64,000 nucleotides of DNA from NCBI GenBank assembly GCA_047639675.1, contig JBLIOI010000002.1, forward strand, positions 59,255 to 123,254. Direction: 5' to 3'. Each line of letters opens with the position of its first letter. Within the stretch, counting starts at the first letter, position 1. The translations under genes and the position numbers were made by a program. This DNA is from JABACD01 sp047639675 (GTDB taxonomy: Bacteria > Planctomycetota > UBA1135 > GCA-002686595). Under the pieces are notes generated by a model, which saw nothing but the letters and a program-made list of their open reading frames with translations, did no database searches and was not told the origin of the DNA. This document shows positions 58,570 through 64,000 of the stretch, piece after piece.

Positions 58570-59784
58570 TTACGACATCCGCGCCGAAAGCCCTTCGTCG
58601 AGCTTTGCGAGGAATTCCTCGGTCGTCAGCCACTTCGTGTCAGGACCGATAAGTAAGGCCAAGTCCTTCGTCATGTGCCCGCCTTCGACGGTCTCGACGC
58701 AAACCTCTTCGAGTGCTACGGCGAAGTCGCCCAGTGCCGTGTTGTTGTCAAGCTTCGCGCGATGCGCCAAGCCTCGGGTCCAAGCGAAGATCGAAGCGAT
58801 CGGGTTCGTGGAAGTTGCGTTTCCCTTCTGATGTTCACGGTAGTGACGCGTCACGGTTCCGTGCGCGGCTTCTGCCTCGACCGTTTTGCCCTCTGGCGTC
58901 ATCAATACCGAGGTCATCAATCCGAGAGAGCCAAAGCCCTGTGCGACGGTATCGGACTGAACGTCCCCGTCGTAGTTCTTGCAAGCCCAAACAAAGCCAC
59001 CACTCCACTTCATTGCCGCTGCGACCATGTCGTCGATCAGGCGATGTTCGTAGATAATGTTGGCGGCCTCAAAGCGACCTTTAAACTCAGCCTCGAAGAT
59101 CTCAGCGAAGAGGTCTTTGAAGCGGCCATCGTAGGCTTTCAGGATCGTGTTCTTCGTCGACAAGTAGAGCGGCCACTTGCGGCCCAGCGCGTAGTTCATG
59201 CAAGCACGTGCGAATCCTCGAATCGATTCGTCGAGGTTGTACATGCCCATCGCAACGCCGGCTTCGGGGAAGTCAAAGATCTCGTACTCCGTCGGCTCTG
59301 CGCCATCAGCCGGAGTGAACTTCATGGTCAGCTTGCCTTTGCCTGGGACCAAAAAGTCCGTGGCGCGGTACTGATCGCCGAAGGCATGACGACCGATGAC
59401 GATCGACTGTGTCCAACCGGGAACCAAACGCGGAACATTGCTGCAGGTGATCGGCTCGCGGAAGACAGTTCCGCCAAGAATGTTACGGATGGTGCCGTTG
59501 GGCGAACGCCACATCTTCTTGAGGCCGAACTCTTTGACGCGATCCTCGTCCGGAGTGATCGTCGCGCACTTGACGCCAACTCCGTACTTCTGAATCGCGT
59601 GTGCCGCGTCTATCGTTATCTGATCATCGGTAGCGTCGCGACTCTCCATTCCGAGGTCGTAGTACTTCAGATCGATGTCGAGATAGGGCAGGATTAGGCG
59701 CTCCTTAATAAACGCCCAGATGATGCGGGTCATCTCGTCGCCATCGAGTTCGACGACGGGGTTTTCGACTTTGATTTTGGCCAT
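58570..59784 (-). CDS. icd: NADP-dependent isocitrate dehydrogenase, eukaryote-like (IDH1/2) type
   Basis: The 404-residue enzyme of the citric-acid cycle starts at ATG 59784, which has GAAGGAGAG about 13 bases upstream. The start VENPVVELDGDEMTRIIWAF, TITPDEDRVKEFGLKKMWRS (substrate-site region), NGTIRNILGGTVFREPI and KNYDGDVQSDTVAQGFGSLG with HGTVTRHYREHQKGNATSTN (NADP-binding) match the homodimeric type also found in mitochondria and cytosol of eukaryotes, rather than the E. coli type. Such IDHs occur in many bacteria. It is divergent from the methyltransferase-like gene 83 bases away. Confidence 0.95.
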   Translation of the reverse strand: MAKIKVENPVVELDGDEMTRIIWAFIKERLILPYLDIDLKYYDLGMESRDATDDQITIDAAHAIQKYGVGVKCATITPDEDRVKEFGLKKMWRSPNGTIRNILGGTVFREPITCSNVPRLVPGWTQSIVIGRHAFGDQYRATDFLVPGKGKLTMKFTPADGAEPTEYEIFDFPEAGVAMGMYNLDESIRGFARACMNYALGRKWPLYLSTKNTILKAYDGRFKDLFAEIFEAEFKGRFEAANIIYEHRLIDDMVAAAMKWSGGFVWACKNYDGDVQSDTVAQGFGSLGLMTSVLMTPEGKTVEAEAAHGTVTRHYREHQKGNATSTNPIASIFAWTRGLAHRAKLDNNTALGDFAVALEEVCVETVEGGHMTKDLALLIGPDTKWLTTEEFLAKLDEGLSARMS

Positions 59785-59867
59785 AGCTGGTGGGACTCTC
59801 CTTCGGGGGTTCAACTGGGGCTGCAAAGTGTAGCGACCAACTTTCCCGCAATCAGTACTACTCCGTG

Positions 59868-60584
59868 ATGAATCGCTTCCGTCTTCTACGTCAGATCAAC
59901 ACGCCCGAGAGCCAATCCGTGCTCGGGCATCGTGGGCCTATCGACGAACGCTCCCTGATTCACTTCTCGGGGGATGATTTGGCCTCTCAGTTCGCCAGGG
60001 CGCTCGGTAGGCGAAAAGCAGTGCCCATGAAGGAAGTCCTGGAGAGCTTTGAGTTCTTTGCCGCTGTACGCCGCGAAGTGCGTTCCAGGTCGATGGCTGA
60101 CCTGTGTGCCGGACACGGCCTCGTGGGCGTCTTGTTCGCGCTCTACGAGCGCGACGTCGAACGGGTCCTCTTGGTCGATTTCAAGCCCCCGGCAAGCCGT
60201 GCCGCAGTTCTGGAGGCAGCGGCCGAAGTAGGCCCCTGGACGGCAGACAAGCTTGAGTGCTCCGACGCCAGAATTGAGGAGATCGGCACCGACTTGGATC
60301 CTGAAACCAGTGTTGTCTCGGTCCATGCCTGCGGCGGGCGAACAGATCGCTGTATCGAAATTGGCATGGAACTCCGGGGCCCGATTGCTGTCATGCCCTG
60401 CTGTCGCTCACACAAATCATCGCGCGCCCCACGAGCAGTGGCGAACGCCGTAGGATTTGACTTAGCCATCGACATCGACCGTACCTATCGGATGAACAAC
60501 GCGGGCTATAAGGTCCGTTGGACCCACGTGCCCGAAGCCATCACTCCAATGAACCGTGTGCTTGTCGGCCGGCCCGCTAGTTAG
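59868..60584 (+). CDS. SAM-dependent methyltransferase-like protein
   Basis: The 238-residue protein is read from ATG 59868; the longer frame from 59790 would overlap the icd promoter. The motif MADLCAGHGLVGVLFALYER looks like the SAM-binding glycine loop, VERVLLVDFKPPASRAAVLE like the acidic strand, and VSVHACGGRTDRCIEIGMEL with IAVMPCCRSHKSS like the Methyltransf_32 pattern (His-Ala-Cys-Gly and Pro-Cys-Cys). The substrate, perhaps tRNA or another RNA, is unknown. Its stop overlaps the smc stop by eight bases on the other strand. Confidence 0.72.
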   Translation: MNRFRLLRQINTPESQSVLGHRGPIDERSLIHFSGDDLASQFARALGRRKAVPMKEVLESFEFFAAVRREVRSRSMADLCAGHGLVGVLFALYERDVERVLLVDFKPPASRAAVLEAAAEVGPWTADKLECSDARIEEIGTDLDPETSVVSVHACGGRTDRCIEIGMELRGPIAVMPCCRSHKSSRAPRAVANAVGFDLAIDIDRTYRMNNAGYKVRWTHVPEAITPMNRVLVGRPAS

Positions 60585-63500
60585 AGGCGGACGACTCTTC
60601 TCTCTCGAGAGTTTCGTCGACAACTTCTTCTGATTGCGCTCGTGGAACGATTTCGACGATCGGCTCGCCAGACTCGGGGTCCACATCGCCTTCCGCACTA
60701 CGATTCGTCGTAGGACCGCTATCGACGCTTTGCTCCTTGGCAGTTGCGTTGGCCGGAACTGGCTCGCGAAGTCCGCTCGCCTCGGGCACAAATTCGTCGA
60801 CTTCTTCGAGTTGAACGGAGACCTGACGTGAAACGCCCTTGGTCTGCATAGTCACCCCATACAAGGTCTCGCAACGCGCCATCGTGCCCTTGTTGTGGGT
60901 CACGACGATGAACTGCGTCGACTTGCGGAACTCTTCGAGCATCATCAAGAAACGCTGAATGTTTGCGTCGTCAAGCGCCGCATCCACTTCGTCGAGGACA
61001 CAGAACGGGCTCGGTCGCGTTTCGAAGACGGCGAATAAGAGCGCCAAGGCAGTCATTGTGCGCTGTCCACCGGAAAGCAATCCGATCGGCAGCATCTCGC
61101 GCCCAGGAGGCCGCGCGCTGATTTCTACGCCAGCTTCGAGAACCGGCTCGCCCTCGGCCAACTTCACGTCCGCCTTGCCACCACCGAATAGCTGGCGGAA
61201 GAGGCGTTGGAAATTCTTGCGAACCTCCTCGAAGGTCTCAATGAACAGTCGCTCGCTTTCCGTTTCGATCTTCTTGAGCGTCTCGTTTAATACCTTCCGT
61301 GACTGTGCCAGGTCGGCGATCTGAGTATCGAGGAATTCAAGCCGCCCACCGACTTCTTCCAGTTCGCCAAGAGCTTCGGTATTGACCGGGCCCATACGTT
61401 CAATCTTGGATTTCAAGTCACGAACTTCGCGGTCGAGGGCATTGATCGCAGGTTTTTCGGTCAGTACCTCTTCCGGTTCGAAACCTTCGAGAAGCCCTTC
61501 TAATTCGAGTTCGAGCTCTTCCACCGCACGGCGAGAAACCTCGTCGCGCGCCAGCACAACCCGTTGTTCCTCGAGTCGCAGATTCGAGAGGTCCGTCGAG
61601 CGTTCTTCCAGTGAGCGCGTCAAGGCATCCTGTTCGCGGCGCGCACGTTCAAAGTCTTGGTCCGCTTCACTGGCCTTCTTGCGCAGATCTGTCATGCGCG
61701 CTGTAACGACTTCGCGCTCTTCACTGACCTTGGTGCTATTGAGTGCAAGTTGCTTGCTCTCCTCACCGCCAGTGCGCGCATTCTCGCCAGCCTCATCGGA
61801 CAAGCGCTTGGCGCGTGCCACTTCGCTGGTGCTCGAGTCGATGCCGCGCTTGAGGTCGCGAATTCGATTGGAGAGACCCTCGATCTGTTGGTCCATTCTG
61901 GTCAACTCGATGCGTGTCTGACCCTCAGCGCGGCTGAGTTCTTCACGTTGGACTTCAAGCCCTTCGCGGCGCGCTTCCATCTCGCTCAAGATCGAGCTCT
62001 CGCGCCCGTAGGCCGATTCAAACTCGGTGAAGCGCGTCCCAGCAGCGGCCAGGTCTTCCAGCAGTTTGGCTGCTTCCGCCAAGACTCCGTCATAAGAACG
62101 CTGCAGGTTCTCCGATTGGGTGCGCAGATCGCTCGCGCGCGCCTTGGCCGTTCCGAGTACTCCGCGGGCATCCGCAACAGCGCGACGGGCTTCATTCAGA
62201 GCGCTCTCGGCAGCGCGCATGCGTTCTGCTAACTCGCGGCGCGCCACTTGAGCCCCCTCTATGGCTAGTACGACCGATTCACGCGTACTCTCCAACTCGT
62301 CGACCTCCGTTTGCATTTCTGCGGCACTCGAACGGCGGCCAATGGCTCCTTGAGCCAGGGTTCGTTCACCCGCGACTAAGCCCGCACCGTCAACCAGCTC
62401 ACCAGCGGAAGTCACGCAACGTAGCGAAGAGTCTTCGCCAACGATTTCAAATGCCGTTCCCAAGTCGCGTACAAGCAAGACATTCGCACAGAGCACATCG
62501 GCGATGCGTGCAAACTGATCCTGGCAGCGAACCTGCGCTCGCAAGGGACCGACGACTCGGTCCTCGAAGCCAGCAGGTACCAAAACGGTCGGGATGTGAC
62601 GCTCTCCTAGACCGCCCTGGATAGCGAGGCCCGCCTGCCCTTCGGCGCGTTCTGTAAGCCAATTCGCGATGCCGCGAACACTGCTCGCATCCGTCAAGAC
62701 TAAGGCGTGGGATCGATCGCCAAGCAAAGCGTCCAGCGCTCGGGCGTACTCTGTCCCGATCGACAGGTGATCCGCCAAGAGCCCGGCCATCTTTTCCTTG
62801 GGGCAGGGCCCATTCGGGCCATCAATGGCCTTGAGTACGGCTTTCGACCCCACACCAAGATCCGCCAATTCGCGGTCGCGATCGAGCAGAGACTCAATCT
62901 GGCTGGTGCGCCGGGTCAATTCGAGGTCGAGGCGATTGCGTTCGACTTCGTGTGCTTCAAGCGTTTCGGAAGCCTTGCCCAACGAGTCCCGCAGTTCAGT
63001 AACTACAGACTCCGACTTCCCGAAGGAGTCTTCGCACAGGCCAAGGTTCAGTTCCGCAGATTCCTCACCATCGACGACGGCCTTCAATTGTTCGTTTGCT
63101 TCTTGCAGGCGTATTTGCACGCGCTGCGTACGCTCCGCCGCCGGAGCTTGTGCGCCTTCCAGGTGGCGAACCGTATTCTCTGCGGCGGTGCGACCGTTGA
63201 GAGCTTTTAGCAACAAGTCATTCTGTATCTCGAATCCCTTGCGGAATTCGTTGTGCACGCGCACCCACTCTTGTCGCTCTGCGCCATGAGTTTCCGCTTC
63301 GAGGCGAACGCCTTCGACTTCATTCTGCAGCGCTGACTTCTGCTCTTCGAGCACGGTCAGTTCTCCCGAACGCTCGGTGAGTTGAGTGCTCAACTCGTCG
63401 ACGCGTATGGCTTCTTCTCCAGCGATGTGCTCCCAACTGCTAACGCGAGCCAACAGTTGCGTGCGGCGTTCGTCCAACGCGCGCACATCACCTTCTAAAC

Positions 63501-64000
63501 GTGAAACGTCTTCGCTGACCACATGCAAGTCATCGACCACTGTGCCGCGCTGCGCTTCCAAGGTAACGATGGCTTCTTCCAGGGCTTCGCGCTCCGTACG
63601 CTTCTCCCCCAAGGCAGATTCTATTCCGTCGATCTCCTTCAGGTAGCCGTCGAGCTCACCGCTGAAGCTATGCAGCTGGTGCTTGACCAAGCGTGTCTTC
63701 AAACCCTCCCATTCATCGCGAGCGGCTACGTAGCGCTCTGCTTTACCCGCTTGGATTTTCAGTGAGCGCACACGCGTACGCAACTCGCCCGTGACATCGT
63801 CGAGACGCGCCAGATCTTGGTGCACGCGCGCAAGACGCAGCTCCGTCTCGTGCTTGCGCTGGCGATAGCGACTGATACCAGCAGCTTCCTCGAAGATCCG
63901 GCGGCGATCGATCGCATTGGCAGAAAGCACCGCATCGATGCGCCCCTGTTCGAGGACGCTGTAGCCGCGGCTACCAAGTCCTGTGTCAAAGAGCATCTCC
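60577..64000 (-). CDS. smc: Chromosome segregation protein SMC (5' part outside the window)
   Basis: The 1140 residues visible begin inside the N-terminal ATPase domain (TGLGSRGYSVLEQGRIDAVL, then IFEEAAGISRYRQRKHETEL), so about 130-150 residues including Walker A lie beyond 64000. A long coiled coil follows, then the hinge at about residues 375-520 (GLLADHLSIGTEYARALDAL) and the second coiled coil. The C-terminal ATPase holds the ABC signature LLSGGQRTMTALALLFAVFE and Walker B FCVLDEVDAALDDAN. An acidic tail of about 90 residues after VSVQLEEVDEF is longer than usual. SMC condenses and segregates the chromosome with ScpA and ScpB, which are not in the window. Confidence 0.95.
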   Translation of the reverse strand, partial: EMLFDTGLGSRGYSVLEQGRIDAVLSANAIDRRRIFEEAAGISRYRQRKHETELRLARVHQDLARLDDVTGELRTRVRSLKIQAGKAERYVAARDEWEGLKTRLVKHQLHSFSGELDGYLKEIDGIESALGEKRTEREALEEAIVTLEAQRGTVVDDLHVVSEDVSRLEGDVRALDERRTQLLARVSSWEHIAGEEAIRVDELSTQLTERSGELTVLEEQKSALQNEVEGVRLEAETHGAERQEWVRVHNEFRKGFEIQNDLLLKALNGRTAAENTVRHLEGAQAPAAERTQRVQIRLQEANEQLKAVVDGEESAELNLGLCEDSFGKSESVVTELRDSLGKASETLEAHEVERNRLDLELTRRTSQIESLLDRDRELADLGVGSKAVLKAIDGPNGPCPKEKMAGLLADHLSIGTEYARALDALLGDRSHALVLTDASSVRGIANWLTERAEGQAGLAIQGGLGERHIPTVLVPAGFEDRVVGPLRAQVRCQDQFARIADVLCANVLLVRDLGTAFEIVGEDSSLRCVTSAGELVDGAGLVAGERTLAQGAIGRRSSAAEMQTEVDELESTRESVVLAIEGAQVARRELAERMRAAESALNEARRAVADARGVLGTAKARASDLRTQSENLQRSYDGVLAEAAKLLEDLAAAGTRFTEFESAYGRESSILSEMEARREGLEVQREELSRAEGQTRIELTRMDQQIEGLSNRIRDLKRGIDSSTSEVARAKRLSDEAGENARTGGEESKQLALNSTKVSEEREVVTARMTDLRKKASEADQDFERARREQDALTRSLEERSTDLSNLRLEEQRVVLARDEVSRRAVEELELELEGLLEGFEPEEVLTEKPAINALDREVRDLKSKIERMGPVNTEALGELEEVGGRLEFLDTQIADLAQSRKVLNETLKKIETESERLFIETFEEVRKNFQRLFRQLFGGGKADVKLAEGEPVLEAGVEISARPPGREMLPIGLLSGGQRTMTALALLFAVFETRPSPFCVLDEVDAALDDANIQRFLMMLEEFRKSTQFIVVTHNKGTMARCETLYGVTMQTKGVSRQVSVQLEEVDEFVPEASGLREPVPANATAKEQSVDSGPTTNRSAEGDVDPESGEPIVEIVPRAQSEEVVDETLEREESSASN

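Noticed and set aside
58675..59697. 340-codon forward ORF opposite icd
   Set aside because: It is antisense to a clear isocitrate dehydrogenase and shows no domain of its own.
1..64000. CRISPR array or phage island
   Set aside because: No regularly spaced direct repeats and no integrase, capsid or terminase genes are seen; the Cas4-like nuclease at 51936 stands alone beside thiC.

Overview
The window looks like a chromosomal segment of a Planctomycetota bacterium. This is inferred from the mix of families, not from a marker gene. It has several secreted S1 sulfatases, a ThuA-type domain fused to two DUF1080 domains, many short lipoproteins, and a secreted protein ending in a Cys-rich 'CFGDGS...CPCGN' module of a kind I associate with that phylum. 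GC is moderate to high by eye. I saw no rRNA, tRNA or CRISPR array.

Layout. 1-8.4 kb: degradative secreted proteins (one sulfatase, the ThuA/DUF1080 protein, then a reverse-strand operon of two sulfatases and an endonuclease/exonuclease/phosphatase lipoprotein). 8.5-11.6 kb: a YtrA-type GntR regulator with a membrane protein, a secreted repeat protein of CxxC zinc-finger-like units, and a PepSY membrane protein. 11.8-17.6 kb: a large HEAT-repeat protein and an OmpR-type two-component system. 17.9-19.6 kb: an IRBP-like S41 protease and a glyoxalase-fold protein. 19.9-25.4 kb: the accessory, decayed part, with an mscS remnant cut by an IS3-type element, a transposase whose linker is occupied by a 111-bp palindrome, a conserved protein of unknown function and 1.7 kb of broken coding sequence. 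25.4-28.5 kb: a secreted surface protein and a PDZ/S41 protease. 28.9-31.4 kb: lysine 6-aminotransferase with an aldehyde dehydrogenase homologue that lacks its catalytic Cys. 31.5-37.5 kb: rnpA-yidD, a TolB-like propeller lipoprotein, a YfhO-type membrane protein, a metallo-beta-lactamase hydrolase and a nitroreductase. 37.6-43.4 kb: a four-gene glycosyltransferase operon. 43.8-45.4 kb: a hipBA module with two matching operators. 45.5-46.3 kb: a c-type cytochrome gene with one in-frame UGA. 46.4-51.9 kb: peptide metabolism (oligoendopeptidase F, OPT transporter, S10 carboxypeptidase fused to a glyoxalase-fold domain). 51.9-57.9 kb: M1 aminopeptidase, YihY, TPP riboswitch, thiC and a RecB-like nuclease. 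58.1-64 kb: a small basic protein, isocitrate dehydrogenase, a methyltransferase-like protein and most of smc (its start lies outside the window).

How the genes work together. The sulfatases and DUF1080 protein fit breakdown of sulfated polysaccharides outside the cytoplasm. The oligoendopeptidase, OPT transporter, S10 peptidase and M1 aminopeptidase fit peptide scavenging. The glycosyltransferases form one tight operon, probably for a cell-surface glycan.

The most interesting points are: the in-frame UGA (codon 65) in the cytochrome gene at 45489-46232, which has a plausible SECIS-like hairpin just downstream and could be a selenoprotein; a set of palindromes that share a GGTGCC core, one of them sitting in frame inside a transposase; the S10-glyoxalase fusion; and the aldehyde dehydrogenase pseudoenzyme beside lat. 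Functions come from motifs read by eye; no database search was possible.
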